This document shows positions 27,742-35,886 of a stretch of 64,000 nt of DNA, in pieces. Position numbers and translations under genes: made by a program. The stretch is from the NCBI RefSeq assembly GCF_003075375.1, contig NZ_QDFT01000012.1, positions 1 through 64,000 of the forward strand. The letters run 5' to 3'. Each line of letters opens with the position of its first letter. The first letter of the stretch is position 1. The notes below the pieces were generated by a model that saw nothing but the letters and a program-made list of their open reading frames with translations, ran no database searches and was not told the DNA's origin. This DNA comes from Microbacterium testaceum. Its GTDB lineage: Bacteria; Actinomycetota; Actinomycetes; Actinomycetales; Microbacteriaceae.

Positions 27742-27824
27742 GCGCCCGAGCGACCTCAGCCCGCGGTGCGGTCGCCGGCGCGGCTGAGCGGTCGCCGAGG
27801 CGCCCGAGGCTCCTCAGCCCGCGG
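27742..27824. repeat. Direct repeat duplicating the end of the histidine kinase gene
   Basis: 27742-27766 and 27800-27824 match at 22 of 25 positions, 58 bp apart. The second copy spans the stop codon of the histidine kinase; the first lies just beyond it. A gcggtcgcc element is also repeated between them. Confidence 0.6.
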
Positions 27825-28917
27825 CCTCGTCGTCGGCGCGGGGGATCGAGAGCACGACGGTCGTCCCCTCGCCCAGCGTGCTCCGGATGCGCAGCGTGCC
27901 ACCGTGCGCGGACACGATCTGCTGGACGCTGGCGAGCCCTATCCCGCGTCCCCCGTCGCCGTCGTCGGCGAGGCGTCCGCGGTGGCCCTCCTGGGTGATC
28001 GAGGCGAGGTCGTCGGGATGGATGCCCCGGCCGTGGTCGCGCACGCGGACGGCGGCACCCTCGTCGGTCTCGAAGGCGTCGACCTCGATGACGTCGTCCG
28101 AGTACTTCGCCGCGTTCTCGAGCACGTTGGCGATCGCGCGACGCAGGCCCAGGACGTCTCCAAGGATGGCGACGGCATCCATCTGTCCGAATCGCACCCG
28201 ACCGAGGTCGCCCGGCAGCACGACCGCGACGGCTCCCCGCGCGATGAGATCGAGGGTGGCGCGTCGCCGCCCGCGCTCGGCGGTGCTGTCCACGTCGCTC
28301 ATCAGCGCCTGCGCCATGGCGATGATGTGGTCGCTCGCCTCCCCGGCGAGTCGCAGAAGGCGGTGATCCGGGGGCAGTTCCTCGCCGATCAGGTCGAGGT
28401 AGCCGCGCAGGGCGGTGACGGGTGACAGCAGGTCGTGCGCGAAGGTGCGCCGCAGAGCGGCCCGCTCGTCGGCGGCCTGCTTCTCGCTCGTGAGGTCGCG
28501 CACGATCTTCACGAACCCCTGCACCTGGCCTTCGCCGTTGCGGATCGCCGAGATGGTCACGCGCGCCCAGAACTCCGTTCCGTCGCGGCGGACGCGCCAG
28601 CCGGTGTCCTCGACGTGCCCGTCGCGCTGGGCGGCGGCGAGCAGCTGATCGGGCAGTCCGCGTCGCTGGGCCTCGGCGCGGTAGAACCGCGAGAAGTGCG
28701 AGCCGATGATCTCGTCCTCGGTGTACCCCTTGATCCGTTCGGCGCCGTGGTTCCACCCGCGCACGAAACCGCCGCCGTCGAGTTTGACGATCGCGAACAG
28801 GTCCACCTGATCGTCCCAGTCGCGGGGGATGGAGCGGCGGATGCTGGCCAGCGGGTGCGGGGCCTCAGCGGCACGCGCGGCCGTGGGGGCCGTCGGTTCA
28901 TCGGGCACCGTGGTCAT
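27814..28917 (-). CDS. Orphan PAS-domain sensor histidine kinase
   Basis: A 367-residue soluble kinase with no membrane span. Residues ~35-145 form a PAS domain (AERIKGYTEDEIIGSHFSRF). The H-box is FAHDLLSPVTALRGYL (phospho-acceptor His near 165). The ATPase domain has NVLENAAKYS (N-box), DHGRGI (G1) and GGRGIGLA (G2). It would sense a cytoplasmic or light/redox signal and phosphorylate a response regulator, but none is adjacent, so its partner must lie elsewhere. The upstream gap 28918-29022 holds its promoter region. Confidence 0.9.
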   Translation of the reverse strand: MTTVPDEPTAPTAARAAEAPHPLASIRRSIPRDWDDQVDLFAIVKLDGGGFVRGWNHGAERIKGYTEDEIIGSHFSRFYRAEAQRRGLPDQLLAAAQRDGHVEDTGWRVRRDGTEFWARVTISAIRNGEGQVQGFVKIVRDLTSEKQAADERAALRRTFAHDLLSPVTALRGYLDLIGEELPPDHRLLRLAGEASDHIIAMAQALMSDVDSTAERGRRRATLDLIARGAVAVVLPGDLGRVRFGQMDAVAILGDVLGLRRAIANVLENAAKYSDDVIEVDAFETDEGAAVRVRDHGRGIHPDDLASITQEGHRGRLADDGDGGRGIGLASVQQIVSAHGGTLRIRSTLGEGTTVVLSIPRADDEAAG

Positions 28918-29022
28918 TCGGGACCACCGTTCGGGCGGGTGGTGCGTGCGACAGGCATACAGCGATCATGCCCTCGGATGCCGCGCGGGTCGAGCGATTG
29001 ACAGCGACGACCACCGCAAACG

Positions 29023-29062
29023 CGACGACGCGCGCCCTCCCTGAGAAGGACGCGCGTCGTCG
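29023..29062 (-). terminator. Hairpin after the sulfite-oxidase-like gene
   Basis: A perfect 12-bp stem CGACGACGCGCG / CGCGCGTCGTCG with a 16-nt loop lies 15 bp beyond the stop of the molybdopterin gene. No U-tract follows. Confidence 0.65.
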
Positions 29063-29076
29063 GCGGCGGTCGGTCG

Positions 29077-30666
29077 TCAGCTCGAGACGGTGACCAGGGT
29101 GCGCTGCCAGCCGCTCGAGCCGTCGGGCGCGATCGGCGCCTGCTGCTCGATCTGCAGGTTGCCCTGCTTGTCGGTGGCGCGCACGGCGATGTAGTGGCTG
29201 CCGGCCTCGGCGTTCCAGTCGAAGCGCCATTGCACCCACGACTGGTCGTTGATGGGGTTCGACAGCTGGGTCTCCTGCCAGTCGCCGTCGTCGATGCGCA
29301 CTTCGACCTTCTGCACGCCGACGGGCTGAGCCCAGGCCATGCCCGCGATGGTCACGGTGCCCGCGGCGACGGGGGTGCCGATCTTGGGAGTGTCCACGCG
29401 CGACGACAGCTTGATGGGCGCCTGCGCCGCGTAGCCGCGGGGCGTCCAGTAGGCCTCGTCCTTGTCGAAGCGGGTGACGGTGAGCTTGGTGACCCACTTG
29501 GTCGCCGAGACGTAGCCGTACAGGCCGGGGACCACCATGCGCACGGGGAAGCCGTGCTCGAAGGGGAGCGGCTCGCCGTTCATAGCCACCGCGAAGATCG
29601 CGTCGAGGTTGTCGTCGACCAGCGCCGAGAGGGGGGTGGATGCCGTGTACCCGTCGACGCTCTCGGAGAGCACCATGTCGGCGTCGGCCTGCGGTCCCGC
29701 CATGCGCAGGATGTCGCGGATGGGGACACCGGTCCAGATGGCGTTTCCGACCAGATCGCCGCCGACCTCGTTCGACACGCACGTGAGGGTCACGCCGTAC
29801 TCGTCGAGGCCGCGGTTGACGAGGTCGTCGAAGCTCAGCTCGATGGGGGTGTCGACCATGCCGTCGATCTGCAGACGCCAGGTCGTGGGGTCGACGTTCG
29901 GCACCGTGAGGGCGGTGTCGACGCGGTAGAAGTCGCTGTTGGGGGTGATGATCGGGCTCAGGCCCTCGATCTCCCAGTTCGCGCCGTCGGGGACGGTGAC
30001 GGTGCGGCGGGGCGACGGCAAGCGCAGGGCGTCGCGGGCCGCGGCGACCGACGAGGTGGTGGCGTTGAGCACGCGGGCGCCGACACCGACGACGACGGCG
30101 CCGAGTGCGGTCAGACCGGTGAAAAGCAGGAACTGGCGGCGGTCCGTGCCGGCGGTCTCGCCGTCGCGGTTCCGGGCGGGTCCGATCCAGCGCTTCAGGC
30201 GCCCGATCGCCAGCACCAGCACGGCGACGCCGGCGATGGTGCCGACCACCGGCGGCAGCCACGACAGGGCGCCCGCTCCCGCGCGCGTGATGATCGCGGC
30301 GGTGGCGAGGATGCCGCCGATGCCCAGCAGGACCGCCCCGACGAAACGGAAGCGGTACTCGAGCACACCGGCGACGGCGGCGGCGACGGCGGCACCGAGG
30401 CCCACACCGACGAGCAGGGCGATCTTGTCGGACTCGCCGAAGAGCGTGATCGCCAGCTCCTTCAGCGGGCGGGGCACGATGTCGACGATGAACGAGCCGA
30501 CCGCCAGGACCGGGCTCGCGGATCGCGCGAACAGCGCGGCGAGGAGTTCGGCCACGGCGAGCAGCGCGGCGGCCGCGACGATGCCGGCCAGCGCGGCCCA
30601 GGGCCACGCGTGCGGCTTGCGCGTCGTGGTCGTGTCGGTGGCCCGTGCCCGGGTGTCGGTCGTCAT
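29077..30666 (-). CDS. Membrane-bound molybdopterin-dependent oxidoreductase (sulfite oxidase family)
   Basis: A 529-residue protein with about five N-terminal membrane spans (residues ~20-165), a short QFLLFTG hydrophobic segment, then an extracytoplasmic sulfite-oxidase-type molybdopterin domain. TCVSNEVGG carries the conserved Mo-ligand Cys. The C-terminal ~110 residues form the Mo-co dimerisation domain with an Ig-like fold (GMAWAQPVGVQKVEVRIDD). The electron donor and acceptor are unknown; no haem or cytochrome gene is adjacent. The ATG at 30666 has AGGAG and AGGGA upstream. Confidence 0.88.
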   Translation of the reverse strand: MTTDTRARATDTTTTRKPHAWPWAALAGIVAAAALLAVAELLAALFARSASPVLAVGSFIVDIVPRPLKELAITLFGESDKIALLVGVGLGAAVAAAVAGVLEYRFRFVGAVLLGIGGILATAAIITRAGAGALSWLPPVVGTIAGVAVLVLAIGRLKRWIGPARNRDGETAGTDRRQFLLFTGLTALGAVVVGVGARVLNATTSSVAAARDALRLPSPRRTVTVPDGANWEIEGLSPIITPNSDFYRVDTALTVPNVDPTTWRLQIDGMVDTPIELSFDDLVNRGLDEYGVTLTCVSNEVGGDLVGNAIWTGVPIRDILRMAGPQADADMVLSESVDGYTASTPLSALVDDNLDAIFAVAMNGEPLPFEHGFPVRMVVPGLYGYVSATKWVTKLTVTRFDKDEAYWTPRGYAAQAPIKLSSRVDTPKIGTPVAAGTVTIAGMAWAQPVGVQKVEVRIDDGDWQETQLSNPINDQSWVQWRFDWNAEAGSHYIAVRATDKQGNLQIEQQAPIAPDGSSGWQRTLVTVSS

Positions 30667-30707
30667 GGCATCCCTCGCTCCTGGGGGCACGCGCGCGTGC
30701 TCCCGTC

Positions 30708-31682
30708 TCACCTTATGTTCGGAGCGGGAGGGGGATCGGATGCCGGGATCCCTTTGTTCCGCGCCGCCTGCGTCGCGCCCGCGGGCGCCAGCGCGAACGC
30801 GGCCACACCGGTCGCGATGAGTGCCAGCGCGACCGCGAGTCCGGGGGTGAGCGGCTCGGCCAGCAGCGGTACCGCGAGGAGCGCCGTGAGGACGGGGCTG
30901 AGCGCTCCGGCGGCGGCGGGGATGCTGCTGCCCAGGTGCTTCACGGCGACCACGTAGCAGGCGGTCGAGAGCAGTCCGGTGCCCACGCCCTGCACGAGCG
31001 CGTAGGCGCCCCACGCGCCCGGGTCGATCCCGCCCGTGAAGAGGTGCGAGGGCATCGCGCCGGTGGCGGCGAGGACGAGCGCGGCGATCAGGGAGCTCAG
31101 CGCGACGATGGCGATGACGCCGACGGGGTCCAGGCCGGTGCGGGCGAGCCCCAGTGTGTAGGCGGCCCACACGAAGCCCGCGGCGAGCAGCACGGCGATC
31201 CCGCCGGGTCCGCCCGGCCCGCCGGTCAGGACGGCACTGGCGGCGACCCCCGCCACGATGAGGCCCAGCGCCGTCAGCCGGCGGCGCGAGGGCGCCCGAC
31301 GGTGGCGGGCCAGGAGCAGCAGGGTGACGAACAGGGGGACGGTCCCCGGCACGAGCAGCCCGGTCAGCGCGGCCGAGGTGAGGTGCGCACCTCCGGCGAA
31401 CAGCAGGAAGTGGGGCAGACCCGCCAGCAGGACGAGGGCGAGGACCCCCCGCCGCTCGCCGCGGAGGCGGCGCAGGGTGCGCGGCATCCACGGGATCAGC
31501 AGCAGCGCGGGCACGCCGAAGCGGACGATCGCGGCATCCGCCATGGTCATTCCCGTGCTCTCGAGCGCACGGGTGGTCAGGGCGAAGGACGACCACAGGC
31601 AGATGACCGCCGCCAGGGCCGCGACGCCGGTGAGCGCGCCGCGAGCGGGCGCGACGGTCCGCGGCAGGGGGAAGACGGTCAC
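30708..31682 (-). CDS. EamA/DMT-family transporter
   Basis: A 324-residue polytopic protein with about ten hydrophobic segments in two EamA repeats, the layout of drug/metabolite exporters such as amino-acid or nucleoside exporters. GTG start at 31682. It is divergent from an Lrp/AsnC regulator with only 80 bp between the starts, the usual arrangement for an Lrp-controlled amino-acid exporter. Substrate inferred as amino-acid-like from that context only. Confidence 0.85.
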   Translation of the reverse strand: MTVFPLPRTVAPARGALTGVAALAAVICLWSSFALTTRALESTGMTMADAAIVRFGVPALLLIPWMPRTLRRLRGERRGVLALVLLAGLPHFLLFAGGAHLTSAALTGLLVPGTVPLFVTLLLLARHRRAPSRRRLTALGLIVAGVAASAVLTGGPGGPGGIAVLLAAGFVWAAYTLGLARTGLDPVGVIAIVALSSLIAALVLAATGAMPSHLFTGGIDPGAWGAYALVQGVGTGLLSTACYVVAVKHLGSSIPAAAGALSPVLTALLAVPLLAEPLTPGLAVALALIATGVAAFALAPAGATQAARNKGIPASDPPPAPNIR

Positions 31683-31747
31683 GAGCCGAGCGTAGAAATG
31701 ATCGGCGCGCAGGCGATTGCGAAAATTGCCGTATCGGCGACGACATT

Positions 31748-31760
31748 GGCAGAATCTGCC
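31748..31760. promoter_or_regulatory. Candidate Lrp operator in the EamA/lrp divergent region
   Basis: GGCAGAATCTGCC is a palindrome (GGCAG-AAT-CTGCC) ending 2 nt before the lrp ATG. The surrounding 80 bp are AT-rich relative to flanks (aaaattgcc, gacattggc). This placement would suit autorepression. Confidence 0.4.
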
Positions 31761-31762
31761 CC

Positions 31763-32242
31763 ATGACGCCGCTCGACCGCATCGATCACCTCATCCTGCG
31801 CGAGCTGCAGCAGGACGGACGCCTCACCAATCAGGAGCTCGCCGATCGCGTGGGCCTGTCGCCGTCGCCGTGCCTGCGCCGCGTGCGGCAGCTCGAGCAG
31901 GCGGGCATCATCGAGGGCTACCGCGCCGTCGTCTCGCCCAAGGCCGTCGACCTGACGATCACGGCCTTCGTCCGCCTGCGACTCGCCTCGCACGAGGGGT
32001 CGACGGTGGATGCCGTCGAGCAGCGCCTGCGGGCGATCCCGCACATCGTCGAGGCGCATCTGCTCGCGGGGGACTGGGACTACCTGGTCCGCATCGTCAC
32101 CCCGAGCTTCGAGGAGTACGAGAAGCTCCTGCGCGAGCACCTCCGCGCGATCCCGTCGCTGTCGTCCATCGACACGACGTTCGCGTTCGCGGTGACCAAG
32201 CCGGTCTCACCGCTGCCGCTCGGGACCGATACCGCCGGGTGA
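31763..32242 (+). CDS. Lrp/AsnC-family transcriptional regulator
   Basis: A 159-residue regulator with an N-terminal helix-turn-helix (LDRIDHLILRELQQDGRLTNQELADRVGLSPSPCLRRVRQLE, shown here by its ends) and a C-terminal RAM/AsnC effector-binding domain (LLAGDWDYLVRIV). Such proteins bind amino acids and control transport or metabolism. It faces the EamA exporter divergently and is a likely regulator of it. Confidence 0.9.
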   Translation: MTPLDRIDHLILRELQQDGRLTNQELADRVGLSPSPCLRRVRQLEQAGIIEGYRAVVSPKAVDLTITAFVRLRLASHEGSTVDAVEQRLRAIPHIVEAHLLAGDWDYLVRIVTPSFEEYEKLLREHLRAIPSLSSIDTTFAFAVTKPVSPLPLGTDTAG

Positions 32243-32244
32243 GG

Positions 32245-32283
32245 TCGTCGCCGGGACGGGACGCATCCCGTGCCCGGCGACGA
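32245..32283. terminator. Bidirectional hairpin after the Lrp gene
   Basis: An 11-bp stem TCGTCGCCGGG / CCCGGCGACGA encloses a second ACGGG/CCCGT stem. It separates the Lrp gene from the convergent 61-residue gene. Confidence 0.75.
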
Positions 32284-32287
32284 TTTC

Positions 32288-32473
32288 TCAGCGCGCCTGG
32301 CGCTGCTTGAGCAGCTTCGCCTGCACCTTGCGGCGGATCTTCTGCACCTTCGGGTCCTTCCAGACCCGGTAGGCGACCGTCCCGGCGGCAGCCGCGCGCC
32401 CGATCGCCGTGCGCGCGAGGATCGCTCCCGCGAGTCCGACCGCGCCCGTTCCGATCCATCGTCCGACACCCAT
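32288..32473 (-). CDS. Small basic protein with N-terminal hydrophobic helix
   Basis: A 61-residue protein with an Ala/Gly-rich N-terminal hydrophobic segment (GTGAVGLAGAILARTAIG) and a highly basic C-terminal half (KDPKVQKIRRKVQAKLLKQRQ), suggesting membrane attachment with a nucleic-acid- or lipid-facing tail. The ATG has a good GGAGG site. No family recognised; it looks real because of the RBS and flanking hairpins. Confidence 0.7.
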   Translation of the reverse strand: MGVGRWIGTGAVGLAGAILARTAIGRAAAAGTVAYRVWKDPKVQKIRRKVQAKLLKQRQAR

Positions 32474-32484
32474 GACGCCTCCTT

Positions 32485-32519
32485 CGATCGCGTGTGCGAG
32501 TTTCCATCACACGCGATCG
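32485..32519 (-). terminator. Hairpin between aldo/keto reductase and small gene
   Basis: A perfect 12-bp stem CGATCGCGTGTG / CACACGCGATCG with an 11-nt loop, downstream of the aldo/keto reductase on the minus strand and just before the RBS of the 61-residue gene. Confidence 0.7.
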
Positions 32520-32574
32520 ACCGCCCGATGGCTCGACGCTTGCGCTGGCACCGCGGGTGTGCTGCGTACCGGGG

Positions 32575-33615
32575 TCAGGCGATGCGCTCGCCGACCCCGG
32601 CCGCGAACGGCTCGAGCGCCGAGAGGACGTCGTCGCTCAGCGTGGTCGTGCTCGCGGCCACTGCGTCGTCGATCTGGCTCGTGCGCGAGGCCCCGATGAT
32701 CGCCGTCGTGACCACCGGGTCGCGCAGCACCCACGCGACGGCGAGCTGGGGGATCGACAGGCCGGCCTCGCGTGCCACGCCGTCGATGCCGCGGATGCGC
32801 TCGAGGTAGTCGTCGGTCAGGGCCGAGGAGTCCAGGAAGCGGCTGTCCGCGGCGCGCGAGTCGGCCGGTACCGTGCCGTCGAGGTACTTCGCGGTCAGAA
32901 GGCCCTGCGCCAGGGGAGAGAAGACGGCGCTTCCGACCGCGAGTTCACGCAGGGTCGGGAACAGGTCCTCCTCGGGCGTGCGGTCGAAGAGCGAGTAGCG
33001 CGGCTGGTGCACGAACAGCCGCACCCCCTCGGCGGCGAGCAGCTCGTGCGCGCGCCGGGTGAGGGCGGCGGGGTAGTTCGAGATCCCCGCGTACAGCGCC
33101 TTGCCGCTGCGCACGATGTCGGCGAGCGCGTGGACGGTCTCTTCGATCGGCGTCTCGGTGTCGACGCGGTGCGAGTAGAACACGTCCACGTAATCGGTGC
33201 GCATGCGGGTCAGGCTCTGCTCGAGCGAGCGCACGAGGTACTTGCGCGAACCGCCGTCGCCGTAGGGGCCGGGCCACATGTCGTAGCCGGCCTTGGTCGA
33301 GAGGAACAGCTCGTCGCGGTAGCGACGCAGGTCGCTGTCGAGCACGGTGCCGAAGGTCGTCTCGGCGGCGCCGTAGGGCGGGCCGTAGTTGTTGGCGAGG
33401 TCGATGTGCACAATCCCGCGGTCTACGGCGTGGCGCAGGATCTCGCGCTGCACGTCGAGCGGGCGCGCGGAACCGAAGTTCTGCCACAGCCCCAGAGAGA
33501 TGCGGGGGAGGGGGATGCCGCTGGCCCCGGCGCGCAGGAAGGGCACGTCGTCGTAGCGGGTCGCCGCGGCCTCGTAGGGGGCGATCAGGCGGGGGTCATC
33601 GGCGGCGATGGGCAT
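32575..33615 (-). CDS. Aldo/keto reductase, YghZ-like
   Basis: A 346-residue NADPH-dependent reductase close in length and motifs to YghZ (L-glyceraldehyde-3-phosphate reductase). It has GLWQNFG, DLANNYGPPYG with the catalytic Tyr and Asp, LFLSTKAGYDMWPGPYG with the catalytic Lys, YSHRVD, and a late IIGASRTSQI that binds the cofactor phosphate. The ATG at 33615 is preceded by GAGGAG. A hairpin separates it from mesD, so it is probably its own unit. The physiological substrate is unproven. Confidence 0.88.
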   Translation of the reverse strand: MPIAADDPRLIAPYEAAATRYDDVPFLRAGASGIPLPRISLGLWQNFGSARPLDVQREILRHAVDRGIVHIDLANNYGPPYGAAETTFGTVLDSDLRRYRDELFLSTKAGYDMWPGPYGDGGSRKYLVRSLEQSLTRMRTDYVDVFYSHRVDTETPIEETVHALADIVRSGKALYAGISNYPAALTRRAHELLAAEGVRLFVHQPRYSLFDRTPEEDLFPTLRELAVGSAVFSPLAQGLLTAKYLDGTVPADSRAADSRFLDSSALTDDYLERIRGIDGVAREAGLSIPQLAVAWVLRDPVVTTAIIGASRTSQIDDAVAASTTTLSDDVLSALEPFAAGVGERIA

Positions 33616-33699
33616 GGTGCTCCTCGGAACGGGGAAGGAAGCGCTCTGACCCTGCCACGGCATCCGCTCGCCGGTCGACAGCGCGGCGGGGACGGGAAG

Positions 33700-33728
33700 G
33701 GGCGGGCGCGGAGTCCTCCGGCCCGCCC
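33700..33728 (-). terminator. Hairpin after mesD
   Basis: An 8-bp GC stem GGGCGGGC / GCCCGCCC with a 13-nt loop directly beyond the mesD stop on the minus strand. No U-tract. Confidence 0.55.
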
Positions 33729-33734
33729 GATCGA

Positions 33735-34763
33735 TCAGCCCGCGAGCTCCTCGCGCAGCAGGGCCGCGCCGGCCGTGAGCGCGCTGACCTTGTCGTACGC
33801 GACATGACGCGGAAGCGGCGCCATGCCGCAGTTCGAACTCGGGATGAGCTTGTCGGCATCCACGAACTGCAGGGCGGCGCGGAGCGTGTCGGCGACCTCT
33901 TCGGGCGTCTCGATGCGCTCGCTGGCGACATCGAGGGCGCCGAGCATGACCCGCTTGCCACGGACCAGCTGGACGAGGTCGATCGGGACGTTCGATCGGT
34001 GGCTCTCGAGCGAGATGGTGTCGATGCTCGAGCGCTGCAGCAGCGGGAACGACTCCTCGTACTGACGCCACTCCGAGCCGAGCGTCGCCTTCCAGTCGGT
34101 GTTGGCCTTGATGCCGTAGCCGTAGCAGATGTGCACGACGGTCTCGGCGCGCAAACCCTCGGCGGCGCGCTCGAGGGCGGCGACGCCCCAGTCCTTCAGC
34201 TCGTCGAAGAAGACGTTGAACGCCGGCTCGTCGAACTGGATGATGTCGACGCCGGCCGCCTCCAGCTCGCGCGCCTCGTGGTTGAGGATGGTCGCGAACT
34301 CCCACGCGAGCTTCTCGCGGCTGCCGTAGTAGCGGTCGGCGAGGGTGTCGATCATCGTCATCGGGCCCGGGAGGGCCCACTTGATCGGTCGGTCGGTCTG
34401 CGCGCGCAGGAACGCGGCATCCTCGACGAAGACGGGATTGCGCCGGCTCACGGCGCCGACCACGGTCGGCACGCTCGCGTCGTAGCGGTCGCGGATGCGC
34501 ACGGTCTCGCGGTTCTCGAAGTCGACCCCGTCGAGGTTCTCGATGAAGGTGGTCACGAAGTGCTGACGGGTCTGCTCGCCGTCGCTGATGATGTCCAGAC
34601 CGCGGCGCTCCTGCTCCTGTACCGCGGCGCGCAGGGCGTCGTGCTTCCCCTCGACGAGCACGTCGCCCTCGAGCTCCCAGGGTGACCACAGCACCTCGGG
34701 CTTGGCGAGCCACGCGGGCTTGGGGAGGCTGCCGACGGTCGAGGTGGGCAGGAGGGTCGTCAC
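33735..34763 (-). CDS. mesD: MesD-type folate-independent methionine synthase
   Basis: A 342-residue protein homologous to the C-terminal catalytic half of MetE but lacking the N-terminal folate-binding half, the mark of core methionine synthases. GTG 34763 is chosen because GAAGGA precedes it and the protein then begins TTLLPTSTVGSLPKP like its relatives; an in-frame ATG at 34787 overlaps the mesX stop. Zinc/substrate residues are suggested by DEPAFNVFF and ICYGYG. MesD works with MesX and needs oxygen in the bacteria where it has been studied; the methyl donor is not folate. Coupled to mesX upstream. Confidence 0.85.
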   Translation of the reverse strand: MTTLLPTSTVGSLPKPAWLAKPEVLWSPWELEGDVLVEGKHDALRAAVQEQERRGLDIISDGEQTRQHFVTTFIENLDGVDFENRETVRIRDRYDASVPTVVGAVSRRNPVFVEDAAFLRAQTDRPIKWALPGPMTMIDTLADRYYGSREKLAWEFATILNHEARELEAAGVDIIQFDEPAFNVFFDELKDWGVAALERAAEGLRAETVVHICYGYGIKANTDWKATLGSEWRQYEESFPLLQRSSIDTISLESHRSNVPIDLVQLVRGKRVMLGALDVASERIETPEEVADTLRAALQFVDADKLIPSSNCGMAPLPRHVAYDKVSALTAGAALLREELAG

Positions 34764-34783
34764 GGCGGCGGTTCCTTCGCGGG

Positions 34784-35767
34784 TCATCGGACGGGGGCGG
34801 CGTAGTCGGCGGCCCACGCGTCGAGGATGTGACGGTGGGGCGTCACGAAGTGCTCCTCGGCGTACCGGCCCTGGGTGACCGCGAGTCGGCTGCGCTCCTC
34901 GCGGTCGTAGTCGATGCCGGTCCGCACGAACTCGGGCTCGTCGAGCGTCGGCCGGTAGACCTCGCCCGCGGGGCTGACGGCGTTGTAGATCTCGGGACGG
35001 TAGATCTTCTGGAACGTCTCCATCGTGGCGATCGTGCCGGCCAGCTGCAGGTCGGAGTACTCCGCGGTGAGGTCGTCTCGGAAGTAGAACGCCAGCGGTG
35101 CGACGCTTCCGCGCGGCATGAAGTAGCGCACCTGCAGCCCCATGCGGCCGAAGTAGTCGTCGGTGAGCGAGAAGGAGTCCTGCGCGTACTCGACGCCGAG
35201 CACCGGGTGCACGACACCCGTGCGCCGGTAGGTGCGGCTCGTCGAGACGCTGATGCAGATCACCGGCGCCTGCGCGAAGCGGTCGCGGTACGCGTCGGAG
35301 TCGAGGAAGTGCTGGAAAATCTTGCCGTGCAGGATGCCGAAGTCCTCTGGCACCGTGAAACCCTCGCCGCCGGCGTTGGCCGCGGGCAGGACGACGCTGA
35401 AGTCGTAGTCGCGCAGGTACGACGAGAAGTTGTTGCCGACGATGCCGCGGTGGCGCTCGCCGGTGCTCGTGTCGACGATGCTCACGTCGAGCACCTCGAT
35501 GACGGGGAACTCCTCGTCATCCGCCCCGTCCCCGAAGCGCAGGTGCACCGAGACGATGTCGAGCTCGACGCGGTACCGGTCGTCGTCGCCCGGCACCAGC
35601 TCGTTCAGGCGGTGGTTCATCATCGACAGGGCGTTGCGCAGGTTCTGCTGACGGCCCGACCCGCGCGCCAGGTTGGCGAAGTTCGTCGTGACGCGCGAGG
35701 ACTCGGCCGGGGCGTAGTCCTCGTCGAAACGGGTGGTGGTGATGCTGAACGTGATGTCGTTCGCCAT
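34784..35767 (-). CDS. mesX: MesX (DUF1852), partner of MesD
   Basis: A 327-residue DUF1852 protein beginning MANDITFSITTTRFDEDY, a typical family start. It is rich in conserved aromatic and acidic stretches (YFMPRGSVAPLAFYF, FQKIYRPEIYNAVSPAGE). DUF1852 proteins are required with MesD for methionine synthesis in aerobes and may generate the methyl-donor chemistry; the mechanism is not established. It precedes mesD in the same operon and is divergent from a LysR regulator across 119 bp. Confidence 0.88.
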   Translation of the reverse strand: MANDITFSITTTRFDEDYAPAESSRVTTNFANLARGSGRQQNLRNALSMMNHRLNELVPGDDDRYRVELDIVSVHLRFGDGADDEEFPVIEVLDVSIVDTSTGERHRGIVGNNFSSYLRDYDFSVVLPAANAGGEGFTVPEDFGILHGKIFQHFLDSDAYRDRFAQAPVICISVSTSRTYRRTGVVHPVLGVEYAQDSFSLTDDYFGRMGLQVRYFMPRGSVAPLAFYFRDDLTAEYSDLQLAGTIATMETFQKIYRPEIYNAVSPAGEVYRPTLDEPEFVRTGIDYDREERSRLAVTQGRYAEEHFVTPHRHILDAWAADYAAPVR

Positions 35768-35874
35768 GACGGGCCAATCGGGTGCGGGGGCCGGGTGGGC
35801 CCGCGGATGGTGGTGAGCCCATGCTGCTCCCACGGCGGAGGCATCGGGTAATTCCCGTCCACTATGCAGTGTTA

Positions 35875-35880
35875 TAGCTT
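35875..35880 (+). promoter_or_regulatory. -10 box for leaderless lysR-type gene
   Basis: TAGCTT lies 6 nt before the ATG at 35887. The divergent gap 35768-35886 also contains the mesX promoter and, around 35860-35880, an AT-rich stretch where a LysR T-N11-A site would be expected. Confidence 0.45.
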
Positions 35881-35886
35881 TGCCCT

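Noticed and set aside
27814-28917. Two-component operon at the PAS histidine kinase
   Set aside because: No response regulator is adjacent on either side; GlnR at 59680 is distant and of an atypical class.
28898-30607. 569-codon minus-strand frame overlapping the sulfite-oxidase-like gene
   Set aside because: Other-frame shadow; the accepted frame has the Mo-ligand Cys motif and membrane spans.
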